Assembly: GCA_003542655.1 (NCBI GenBank)
Contig: DPKF01000061.1
Location: 1 to 14,303 of the forward strand
Direction: 5' to 3'
Length of the DNA: 14,303 nucleotides
Source: Holosporales bacterium
GTDB taxonomy: Bacteria > Pseudomonadota > Alphaproteobacteria > Paracaedibacterales > UBA11393
Positions 1 to 7,200 of the stretch are shown here, in pieces; position 1 is the stretch's first letter; the number at the start of each line of letters is the position of its first letter. Both the position numbers and the translations under genes were made by a program. Under the pieces are notes generated by a model, which saw only the letters and a list, made by a program, of their open reading frames with translations, did not search any database and was not told the DNA's origin.

Positions 1-106
1 AAACCGATCCTTTTTGGACACCTCCTCTAAAGACTGAAAACAAATGTTTTGCGTCACTTATAAATAATATAATAACAAAATTGAAAAAATTCTTTAGGTT
101 TCAACA

Positions 107-367
107 CTATTCATAATGAGTCCACATTTTTAAAATTTTCACAACTTTTTTAGCATCCACTACTGTATAAACTAAGCGATGCTGTATATTAATACGTCTT
201 GAATAAAATCCCGATAAATCACCAACTAACTTTTCATAAGGTGGGGGCCTCTCAAAAGGATTACTTTCAACAATTTGTATAAGATACTGGCATTTTTTGT
301 GTAAATTAGATGCTTTTATTTTTTTAGCATCCTTTACAGCTTGCCGTGAATATAAAATTTTATACAT
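107..367 (-). CDS. yoeB: YoeB/Txe-family toxin (mRNA interferase)
   Basis: This 86-residue protein matches the YoeB/Txe family in length and core motifs. Visible landmarks are a Glu at residue 45 (YEKL), the segment LSGFYSRRIN at 51-60, HRLVYTV at 63-69, and a C-terminal His84-Tyr85. These line up with the catalytic Glu46, Arg65 and His83 of E. coli YoeB. The family cleaves mRNA at the ribosomal A site and is held inactive by YefM. The start codon lies inside the end of the yefM gene (8-nt overlap), so translation is probably coupled and the antitoxin is made first. The reading frame is intact and no active-site residue appears lost, so it is probably functional, probably stabilising the element or this locus. 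The family assignment is firm from sequence; activity is inferred. Confidence 0.9.
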   Translation of the reverse strand: MYKILYSRQAVKDAKKIKASNLHKKCQYLIQIVESNPFERPPPYEKLVGDLSGFYSRRINIQHRLVYTVVDAKKVVKILKMWTHYE

Positions 368-611
368 TGTCCCAGTTTAAATTTTCTTGATATGTACCAA
401 GCGGTTCTTCATTAGCCTTAATAATCAATTCTTTTAGACCTGGCTTCGACATAAGGTAAAGCGTTTCCTGCATTGCCTGATAATCATCTTCTGCAATAAG
501 AACAACCTTATTTTTCTTTCCAACAATATAAGTTGGTTCGTGATTTTGGCTAACTTGTTCAACCAGTTTAAATAGGTTCGTTCTTGCTTGACTTGTTGTA
601 TATATTTCCAT
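360..611 (-). CDS. yefM: YefM/Phd-family antitoxin
   Basis: This 83-residue antitoxin opens with MEIYTTSQARTNLFKLVEQV, the typical Phd/YefM N-terminal DNA-binding fold, followed by the conserved hydrophobic stretch KVVLIAEDDYQAMQETLYL. The C-terminal third is the usual toxin-wrapping tail. An in-frame ATG exists ten codons upstream (641), but a full AGGAGG sits 5 nt before the ATG at 611 and the family consensus begins there, so 611 is chosen. It is the first gene of the pair and overlaps yoeB by 8 nt. YefM-type antitoxins repress their own promoter, increasingly so with bound toxin; the promoter upstream carries palindromic sequence suited to this. The function is established for the family and not tested here. 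Confidence 0.9.
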   Translation of the reverse strand: MEIYTTSQARTNLFKLVEQVSQNHEPTYIVGKKNKVVLIAEDDYQAMQETLYLMSKPGLKELIIKANEEPLGTYQENLNWDNV

Positions 612-615
612 AACA

Positions 616-623
616 TCCTCCTT
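616..623 (-). promoter_or_regulatory. Ribosome binding site of yefM
   Basis: The minus strand reads AAGGAGGA here, a near-perfect anti-16S match. The AGGAGG core lies 5 nt before the ATG at 611 and decides that start over the in-frame ATG at 641. Confidence 0.85.
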
Positions 624-632
624 ATACGATTT

Positions 633-661
633 ATTGTACAATATAACGTACCTATTTACAA
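633..661 (-). promoter_or_regulatory. Probable promoter and operator of yefM-yoeB
   Basis: On the minus strand a -35-like TTGTAA (661-656) is followed after exactly 17 nt by a -10-like TACAAT (638-633). The -10 is embedded in the palindrome TTGTACAA (634-641), and a second GTAC lies at 648-651, so the promoter overlaps candidate binding sites for the YefM-YoeB repressor. The assignment rests on consensus matching only. Confidence 0.55.
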
Positions 662-737
662 CAGAAAAATTAATCCAGCAGTAAAGATCAAACGTATCAA
701 AAAAAATGGTGTTGCTTGTTGTGCTCTATTCCATGGT

Positions 738-1160
738 TTATTGTTTAATACAAAAAGAACATCTCCAAATGATTGATAGAATAGCACCTGCTAAAAGGGA
801 TTCAATAAAAGTTACGAACACCCAGCAGGCCATCAGTTCAAATGAAATGGGCAGATACGCATAAGTGCCTATTTGTACACCTGAAAGTATCACACCTACA
901 AATGCACCATATTCTATCCCCCTAAAAAGGGTGTTTATTTTTTTACTGAGATAATCATAAAAAAGTGTGAAAGAGGCAGCATATAAAAATTGGCTGAGCA
1001 ACATAAAATGCATTTTATCACTCATCACCTCATGGGTTCGCCATAACGCTGGCGTTTGTTCATAAATACTATTAAGGCAAATGCCATGAATCAGATATTC
1101 ATAGAAAAAAACAAATGTAAATACGGCAAGTATTGAAGTAATAATTTTTGAACAGTTCAT
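738..1160 (-). CDS. Four-helix integral membrane protein, function unknown
   Basis: The 140-residue product has four hydrophobic segments at about residues 5-24, 51-71, 83-104 and 108-132, with short loops. The first loop contains YLIHGICL and SIYEQTPALWR. It resembles small uncharacterised bacterial inner-membrane proteins with a helix, His-Gly, loop, Trp-Arg pattern, but I cannot name a family. There is no catalytic motif or signal-peptide cleavage site. The ribosome binding site is weak (GAAGAAAA just upstream). It lies 46 bp downstream of the serine protease gene on the same strand with no obvious terminator between, so the two may be co-transcribed. It is a real gene by frame length and membrane-protein composition; no function can be assigned. 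Confidence 0.7.
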   Translation of the reverse strand: MNCSKIITSILAVFTFVFFYEYLIHGICLNSIYEQTPALWRTHEVMSDKMHFMLLSQFLYAASFTLFYDYLSKKINTLFRGIEYGAFVGVILSGVQIGTYAYLPISFELMACWVFVTFIESLLAGAILSIIWRCSFCIKQ

Positions 1161-1206
1161 GATGTTTTCTTCATGTTTAATTTTGTTTCATGTTAAAATG
1201 AATTTA

Positions 1207-2523
1207 TTATTCAGCGGCCGTCATACCTGCACGAATTTCTTCTATTTGTTCTTGAGGTAAACCAGATGCTTTGGCAATTTGTTCATCTGGCAAAGCCATA
1301 CCGATTAAGTTCTTCACCATCTCTATTTTAGCTTCTATTTTACCTTCTTCTTTGTGTTTTTTAGCTGTTTCAGCTTCGTAACGTTCTTGTATTTTTGCTT
1401 TTTCAGCCATAGCTTTTTCTTCATTTTCTAAAAAGATTTGATTTTGTCTAATACACTCATCAATAAATGGAAGCAAATCCTCTCTCATACGAACCCCACG
1501 ATTATAATTTTTACCTTCAGATGGTGCTCTTGTATGGACACCAACAATACTATTAGATTCTCTAATAATAGGACTACCGCTACTTCCTTGCTTCGTGTTT
1601 GCGTTATGGTAAACAATTTTTGATAATTCTGCACCTTCTTTTATCATTTTACCTTCTGATTGACGCATGTAAGGATGGCCATCAGGGTAACCAACTATAT
1701 GAATGGTATCCTCAATACTTTCAGGTAAAACATGCAATTTTAAAAGTTGTGTTTTTTCTTCTGGCGTCAGTGACATTGATTCTGATAAAAATACGAGGGC
1801 TATATCATAGTGAGGATTGAATTTTTTTTCCCACTCCGGATGAATAAAACAGTGTGTTGCTACATGCATTTCGTGGACAGCTTTTTTAGAAATGCCATTA
1901 TTTGTTAGTAAATGTTCAAAATTAACGCGATCGGCCATTATTTTTTTATTATTTGGTTTATTGTACAGTTGAGGCGGTAAAAAATTATGTGCTGCTGTTA
2001 CTAAAAGATTTTTATCAATAGCGGCGGCACTTCCGTGATAGACAGCTGGATTTGTGAAATCTTGACTGGGGAAAAACATTTCTAAACGACCACAAGAAGA
2101 ATAGGGGGGAGAAGATGATTGATCTGTGCTAATAATATTAAATGCCTGTTCTGAATTCACAATGGATTCTACAGCTTCAGGTGTTAGCAAATCTGTATTG
2201 TTCAATGGTGGTGCAACTTCATATCGAACATACCTGTAACCATCTCCCCCATCCTCAAAAATTGGGCCGCCCACAGTTCTAAATGAACGAGCCGTATGCT
2301 GTAAACCGGTATATTTCGGATACTTAGGTTGTGTAATTTTAACATGTCCACCTGGACTCATACACACAAATTGTCCACTGAAAATTTCATCTCCCTCTGG
2401 CGTATGCTCTCTAGGCCTTTTTACATTAGATACACTTTCATCTGATGCATAATGATCTACGGTAAAGGACAGTGCTATAAGAAAGCATAAAGCTATGTAC
2501 TTAGTCAATTTTAATGTTTTCAT
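1207..2523 (-). CDS. Secreted trypsin-like (V8/glutamyl endopeptidase-like) serine protease with Rpn-like C-terminal tail
   Basis: The 438-residue protein starts with a signal peptide (MKTLKLTKYIALCFLIALSF). A chymotrypsin-fold S1 protease domain follows at about residues 140-355. The triad is visible: His179 in LLVTAAHNF, Asp240 in NPHYDIALVFL and Ser315 in QGSSGSPI, with the usual GVHT strand afterwards. The arrangement resembles bacterial V8-like peptidases, which cut exported or host proteins outside the cytoplasm. Residues 1-140 match nothing I recognise. Residues 360-398 are charged and helical. The last 40 residues (VKNLIGMALPDEQIAKASGL, then PQEQIEEI) resemble the tail of Rpn/PDDEXK-type transposase-like nucleases, which is odd on an exported enzyme. 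A good Shine-Dalgarno (AAAGGAAA) precedes the ATG. Protease identity is firm; substrate and role are unknown. Confidence 0.85.
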   Translation of the reverse strand: MKTLKLTKYIALCFLIALSFTVDHYASDESVSNVKRPREHTPEGDEIFSGQFVCMSPGGHVKITQPKYPKYTGLQHTARSFRTVGGPIFEDGGDGYRYVRYEVAPPLNNTDLLTPEAVESIVNSEQAFNIISTDQSSSPPYSSCGRLEMFFPSQDFTNPAVYHGSAAAIDKNLLVTAAHNFLPPQLYNKPNNKKIMADRVNFEHLLTNNGISKKAVHEMHVATHCFIHPEWEKKFNPHYDIALVFLSESMSLTPEEKTQLLKLHVLPESIEDTIHIVGYPDGHPYMRQSEGKMIKEGAELSKIVYHNANTKQGSSGSPIIRESNSIVGVHTRAPSEGKNYNRGVRMREDLLPFIDECIRQNQIFLENEEKAMAEKAKIQERYEAETAKKHKEEGKIEAKIEMVKNLIGMALPDEQIAKASGLPQEQIEEIRAGMTAAE

Positions 2524-2559
2524 CTCAGTTTCCTTTGAGAACTTTCTTTGTATAATTGA

Positions 2560-2587
2560 AGTATAATACCATTTAATAAATATTCAA
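2560..2587 (-). promoter_or_regulatory. Candidate promoter of the serine protease gene
   Basis: The minus strand carries TTGAAT (2587-2582) and TATACT (2565-2560) separated by 16 nt, about 37 nt upstream of the protease ATG. The match to the sigma-70 consensus is reasonable, but the region is AT-rich and such matches occur by chance. Confidence 0.45.
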
Positions 2588-2613
2588 AATTCATTTCTTA
2601 ATCTTTCTTAGCT

Positions 2614-3183
2614 TCAGTGAGTGTGTTCTGAATTTCCGTGTCTTATTTGATTGTAAAGACTCCACCCATAGCTTCTTAAAGTTCGTTCATAGATACTTGC
2701 TAATTGAGGTTGATTTTTAATGATAATGGCGTTTTCCGCATTGTTTTTTTCTGCAGATTTTGTGTAATTAAAGCTGCCGCACTCAACGTGTTGTTCATCA
2801 AAAATCATGTACTTGTTGTGCTGAATTTTATAGTGCCTGTTAAAGCGAACTGAAATACCTGATCTTTTAAGGCGTTTAGCTATGGATCCAATTGCTGTTC
2901 GCTGTGATTGATCGAGGACAACTTTAACACTGACACCACGTTTTTGTGCTTCAATTAATTTGACCGCAATCGGTAAGGATGTAAAAGAATACGCCGCTAC
3001 ATAAATAGAAATTTTTGCTTTATCTATTTCATTGATAATCATTTGTGTTACACCATCATCCGGTGAAAAAGCCACGGCAACAGATGTGTTTGATAAATTC
3101 AGATTTTTTTGTTCTGCAAAGACCTCTGAAAACGGCATGACTAGACTGAACAAAAATATGGCTACTTGCCGAAGTGCTTTCAT
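2614..3183 (-). CDS. Exported phospholipase D-family nuclease (single HKD motif, Nuc-like)
   Basis: The 189-residue protein has a signal peptide (MKALRQVAIFLFSLVMPFSE, cleavage probably after VFA at 23). One phospholipase-D domain follows, with the HKD motif HNKYMIFD (His122, Lys124, Asp129) and the typical GSFNYTKSAEKNNAEN. A single HKD motif, small size and a leader match the Nuc-type endonucleases of conjugative plasmids such as pKM101, which dimerise to build one active site and cut DNA nonspecifically. Its ATG overlaps the stop of the upstream TraD-like gene by 4 nt (ATGA), so it is translationally coupled to the transfer operon. Its role in transfer is unclear; periplasmic DNA degradation or exclusion of incoming DNA is possible. 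Family membership is firm; a lipid substrate cannot be excluded. Confidence 0.88.
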   Translation of the reverse strand: MKALRQVAIFLFSLVMPFSEVFAEQKNLNLSNTSVAVAFSPDDGVTQMIINEIDKAKISIYVAAYSFTSLPIAVKLIEAQKRGVSVKVVLDQSQRTAIGSIAKRLKRSGISVRFNRHYKIQHNKYMIFDEQHVECGSFNYTKSAEKNNAENAIIIKNQPQLASIYERTLRSYGWSLYNQIRHGNSEHTH

Positions 3184-3536
3184 CCATTTTCCTTTTCGTA
3201 GGCGCGCATTTTGAGTATGCGGATACCTTTTTGTTTAAAGTCATTTTGTTGCTCTGGCGATAAAAGCGGCGGCATGGTTTCTGTCAGATGTTGTAAGAGG
3301 CCAAGGAGCGTTGCTGCTTTATCTTGATTTATTTGATCTATTTCTAGGTCTTCGCCTAAGTTAATATTGGTTAATTCAAGAAGATTAGTTATGTTTAAAA
3401 GGCCGCCCAATTGAATAAGCGTTCTGGTACGTGCTTTCCGATCTGTATTGGCTGCATCAGAAATACGTCTTTCAAGACGTTTACGCACGTCTTTTAAACG
3501 CTCTATCTTTTGATTTATAGATATGACATTTGTCAT
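3180..3536 (-). CDS. traD: Ti-type conjugal transfer protein TraD (small, not the coupling ATPase)
   Basis: The 118-residue protein begins with a charged helical segment (residues 8-28), then RKARTRTLIQLGGLL at about 33-47. That RK-x-RTR-x-LIQ-x-GGL signature is characteristic of the small Ti-plasmid TraD proteins, accessory factors encoded beside oriT. A second conserved hydrophobic patch is KAATLLGLLQHL near residue 75. It follows the TraC-like gene by 118 bp and overlaps the nuclease gene by 4 nt. In Ti plasmids traC and traD diverge from traA across oriT, and the same geometry is seen here. It is unrelated to the F-type TraD ATPase at 11925-13865, which unfortunately shares the name. A weak AAGG Shine-Dalgarno precedes the ATG. 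Confidence 0.75.
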   Translation of the reverse strand: MTNVISINQKIERLKDVRKRLERRISDAANTDRKARTRTLIQLGGLLNITNLLELTNINLGEDLEIDQINQDKAATLLGLLQHLTETMPPLLSPEQQNDFKQKGIRILKMRAYEKENG

Positions 3537-3617
3537 GATTTATACCTTAAAAACTTTATTTTTGTATACCATTTTATGGGCGATAAATAGGCACCTGTTT
3601 TTATCAAACTATGTCAT

Positions 3618-3644
3618 ACTGATGATAGAATAGATAACATCAGT
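3618..3644. repeat. Inverted repeat between the TraC-like and Ti-type traD genes
   Basis: ACTGATG and CATCAGT are perfect 7-bp arms around a 13-nt loop, followed on the plus strand by five Ts. No gene is transcribed rightward here, so it is not an obvious terminator. It may be an operator for the downstream gene or an RNA hairpin in the transfer transcript. Confidence 0.5.
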
Positions 3645-3654
3645 TTTTAAAAAG

Positions 3655-3948
3655 CTACAAGATCATCTTCTTTTTAGGTGTAGTTTTTGTTTTGTTTTTT
3701 GTGGCGTTTACTGCAACATTTCTTTTCCAAATATCAGCGTACTGGCTGTCACTTTTGTTCAGTTCATCAGCGACAAAATTTATACCTTGAAGCAGTATTT
3801 TAAAATCATGATTAAAGGCATCCTTTTTATGTAAGGTTTCTGTAATTTGATTACCTAAAGACTGCACCAGTTGCATCCGTTCGTTTTTAAGGGTCTCAAT
3901 TTTTGAATCAAGTGCATTTAGTTTTGTAACGGTTTTATTTTTTGACAT
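3655..3948 (-). CDS. TraC-like relaxosome accessory protein
   Basis: The 97-residue protein is charged and largely helical: an N-terminal heptad-rich segment (KLNALDSKIETLKNERMQLV), a central hydrophobic patch (FKILLQGINFVADEL) and a very basic C-terminus (NKTKTTPKKKMIL). Size, helical head and position resemble the small TraC proteins of Ti-type transfer regions, which are encoded divergently from traA with oriT between and are needed for efficient nicking. Sequence similarity to TraC is weak by eye, so the name rests mainly on order and size. A good Shine-Dalgarno (AAGGGA, 7 nt spacing) supports the start at 3948. It is the first gene of the leftward transfer operon. An unrelated small DNA-binding protein remains possible. 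Confidence 0.55.
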   Translation of the reverse strand: MSKNKTVTKLNALDSKIETLKNERMQLVQSLGNQITETLHKKDAFNHDFKILLQGINFVADELNKSDSQYADIWKRNVAVNATKNKTKTTPKKKMIL

Positions 3949-4035
3949 GTCGTATTCCCTTAATTGTTTGTTGCCATATCTTTTATGTAGTGAACAATTT
4001 GTACTTATTAAAATCTATTTCATCACAAACGAGCA

Positions 4036-4080
4036 TATGAAGACAAGCCCTACCGTATGAGCGTCTCCGATGCCTTATGA
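4036..4080. repeat. Three TATGA motifs at exact 20-bp spacing
   Basis: TATGA occurs at 4036-4040, 4056-4060 and 4076-4080 (contexts GCATATGAAG, CCGTATGAGC, CCTTATGAAT). Two helical turns between copies would put them on one face of the DNA, as for protein-binding iterons beside an origin. Five bases is short, so chance is possible. Confidence 0.4.
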
Positions 4081-4127
4081 ATTGTTAAAATAAACTATAA
4101 ATGAGCGAGTGAAACGAGCACCGCTGT

Positions 4128-4171
4128 CAATTGGAAGCATTTTCAATTGCGCACTTATGCGCTCTTGCGCT
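4128..4171. other. oriT: Candidate origin of transfer (oriT) nick region
   Basis: The minus strand reads ATAAGTGCGCAATTG at 4158-4144. It shares TAAGTGCGC with the RSF1010 nick site, recalled as TAAGTGCG/CCCT. Read on the plus strand, AATTGCGCACTT (4145-4156) differs at one base from the Ti-plasmid nick region recalled as AATTGCGCCCTT. A CAATTG pair (4128-4133 and 4144-4149) flanks a 10-nt spacer, and TGCGCT is repeated at 4158-4163 and 4166-4171. A MOBQ relaxase gene starts 112 bp to the right and a TraC-like gene ends the region on the left, the Ti arrangement. Strand and exact nick position are not certain, and the recalled comparison sequences could not be checked here. Confidence 0.6.
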
Positions 4172-4283
4172 GTGGGGCTAAAGCCTATAGAATAAACCTA
4201 TGGAGTAGCTGTATATTTAGGTGTTTTTGCTTGATATTTTTCAGTTATTTTAAGTGTTTTAGGTTTAATTTATTGGCGTTTAA

Positions 4284-7200
4284 ATGGCTATTTTTCACAT
4301 GAATTGCGGGATGGTAAGCAGAAGCTCTGGCCGGTCTTCTGTTCAATCTGCTGCTTATATTACTGGTGAAAAACTATCCGAAAGTAGACGCGGTATTGTT
4401 TCCAATTATCAAAACCGTGTTGATGATGTGGCAGCTTTTAATACGCTGATTCCAGACCATGGTGATCTCTCACTTGCTGATTTATCGGTGTGGGATAAAT
4501 TGGAGGAATATGAGGATAAGTACGCTATAAAGCGGTTTCCAAATGATCTTCTAGCTCGCGAAAAGTTTAAGGATAGTGCGCAAACAGCCATGACAGTTGT
4601 ATGCGCCCTGCCCCGTGAATTATCCCCTGAAACATCGATTGAAATGGTTGAAGATTTTGCCAAGGAACGCTTTGTTTCAAGGAACTTAATTGTAACGTAC
4701 GCCATTCATAAAAATGAAGGCAATCCCCATGTTCACTATCAAATATCGCGCCGCCGGTTAGAAGAAGATAATACGTTTTCTTGGACAAAAGACCGTGATC
4801 TTTGTTTAAAAAGCTCTTTACTTTCAACCAGAAAACTCTGGGCTGATACGGTTAATTCTTATTTAGAACGGGAAGGCTTTGAGCTTAAGATTACAGAGAA
4901 AAGCTTTCTTGATTTAGGCATAAAGTTAGAACCTGAAAAGCACCGTGGCTGGGTATCAGATAAGTTGGCTGATATGGGTATTGATTCCAGAATTGTAGAA
5001 GAAAACAGGGATACGTATAATAGAAATAGAAGCCGAATCATTGAAAATCCAGAGATTATCTTAGATGAATTAATAACAAAAAATGCCACCTTTACGCAAA
5101 ATAGTTTGCTTAAACTAATACAAAAACGTATTGGTGATGATGATCAAGTGATCACAGCCGTCTTTGAAAAAGCACTTACCCATAGTCTTTTTGTTGGCCG
5201 TAATAAGCATTCTCAAAATCTGTATACAAGTACAGGTTATAAAGCATTAGAAGATAAAACCTATGCCTCTTTAAATCAGATGCGACGCACACATGTTGAA
5301 CAATCTGATTATGGATTAGCGGTTGATTTAGATACCCATTTACGTTCCGAAAAGCGTGATTTTACCTTCTCTGATAATCAAAAAGCAGCCATGAACGGTC
5401 TCATCAAATCCAATCAACTATCTACTTTAATTGGCCGTGCAGGATCTGGTAAAACCACTATTTTAAAGCCTGTTTGTGCAGCGTATCAGGCGCAAAATCA
5501 TACGGTGATTGGTGGGTCTTTATCCGCACTTGCAGCTTCCCAATTAGGGGAAGAAACCGGGATTAAATCGAGAACATTACACGCTTGGCTCTATATTTGG
5601 CGGGAATACGCGCGTGCTGAACAATCTTTTTTATCTTTTAATTCTGTGATAGAACACGGTCTATTCAAACAGCTTGAGTGGCCTAAAACTTTAAAGTCCT
5701 TGGCGCCCTATCAGTTGAGCAAAAAACATGTCTTTATATTAGATGAAGCCGGCATGGTTGGCACAAAACAATGGCAAGAAATGCTGTATTTTATTCAAAA
5801 AGCGGGCGCAAAACTTATTGCTGTTGGTGATGATCATCAGTTTAAAGCCATTGATGCTGGCGACCTATTTCGTCGTGTGTGCCAGGACACAAAAGAAAAT
5901 GATGTCTGTTATACCTTGGATCATATTATTCGTCAAAAAACACCGTGGATGCGGGAAGCGTCTGCTCATTTTGCTGAGCTGAATGTTTATGACGGTCTTG
6001 CTCTATACGAAAATAAAGGACATGTGCACAACCTGCATCAAGATGGTTTTTATGAAAAAATTGCAGCAGATTATTGTGACCGTATACGACAAAACAAAAC
6101 CGGCATGGTGCTGGCGTACACCAATAGTGAGACTAATTTATTAAATGATGCCATTCGGGCGCAGCTTAAAGTTGATGGTCTTTTACCGACTGAAGATAGT
6201 ATTAAAATTAACGGCCGTTCCTTTGCCTTGGGTGATAAAGTTGTCTTTTTAAAGAATGATAAGTTGTTGGTCACAACGTATGATCAGCACGGCGAACGTA
6301 TCAAAAGTGAAGGCGTCTTAAACGGTGCAGTTAAGTTACTTCGATTGATTGACGATCAAGGTCACCTTCACTTTGAGAGTCGAGACGGTAAAACAACTGT
6401 GGTCAATCCAAAAACCTATGATCACCTGAATCATGCCTACGCTTTAACAACACATAAGTCCCAAGGTCAAACACTTGATTTTGCGCTTGTTACAGCCTCT
6501 AAATATATGGACGCTAAAGGCCTGTATGTCGCCATGACACGGCATCGAGAAGACGTGCAGCTTTATTATAAGCCAGAAGACTTTAAAACCTTTCAGGCGC
6601 TCACGCATCATATGGCAACCTATGATCATAAGGATTTGGCGTCTGATTATACAATTGAAGAACAGCATCACGGTGCACACAAACGGGTGCAGCAGTATCA
6701 GTCTTTGGTGCAAGACGGCGTTTGTGTCCTCAAAGACCGGGGTGATCATGATCAGCCAAACTGGGGCCTCTACAACAAAATAAAAACAGAGCAACAAACC
6801 TTAGCTGGCGAGATTTTATCTGATTTTAGTTCTCATCAACTTTACGTACAGCAAGCCGGTATGACAAAAGACATGTTAGAAATTAAAAGTGGAAAACGTG
6901 ATCGGCCGTTAAGTTTACCCGAACAACATGCTGAAAAAACGGTTGAACTGTATAAAACCTATACAAAGCTTATGGATAGCGGATATGGAACAGACATTAT
7001 AAGCTCTGAGCGGTGGTATTTAGGCAAAGAAATTCTAAAAAATTATGCCATTCACCGTGCGTTTATGAATAAGCATAGTGTGCACAAAAAGCATATTGAA
7101 AGCCTTTACGTGCCCTATCAATTAAAGGAAATGCAGCCAAATCAACCAAAACCAGAGGATAAGCCTTTTGACTATCAAACGCATATTCACACCGTTAAAG

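Larger units (their letters stand above)
3949..4283. other. Divergent intergenic region of the transfer operons (oriT-bearing)
   Basis: This 335-bp gap holds no open frame of interest and lies between the leftward TraC-like gene and rightward traA. From left to right it shows the traC Shine-Dalgarno, three TATGA motifs in 20-bp register (4036-4080), the sequence GAGCGAGTGAAACGAGC (4103-4119), a candidate nick region (4128-4171), a GGCTAAAGCC inverted repeat (4177-4186), and an AT-rich stretch to the traA start. No convincing sigma-70 promoter or strong Shine-Dalgarno for traA could be picked out. In Ti plasmids the equivalent gap carries oriT. Confidence 0.6.

Noticed and set aside
1..106. 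Possible insertion-sequence end or gene start at the left edge (AGAGGAGGTGTCC on the minus strand)
   Set aside because: The window cuts off before any coding frame or matching inverted repeat can be seen; no terminal repeat partner exists inside the window.
612..641. Ten-codon upstream extension of the antitoxin
   Set aside because: It would pass through the AGGAGG sequence and the -10 region; family consensus begins at the ATG at 611.
588..776. Plus-strand frame of 62 codons
   Set aside because: It overlaps the yefM promoter and the end of the membrane protein gene, has no Shine-Dalgarno and shows no protein-like pattern.
4036..4171. CRISPR array or replication iterons
   Set aside because: The repeats are only 5-6 bp and spacers are not uniform beyond three copies; no Cas or replication initiator gene is present.
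4409..5089. Long antisense frames opposite the start of traA
   Set aside because: They are shadows of a strongly recognisable relaxase; none has a ribosome binding site or recognisable motif. The same applies to antisense frames at 6071-6797, 7491-7973 and 8329-8688.
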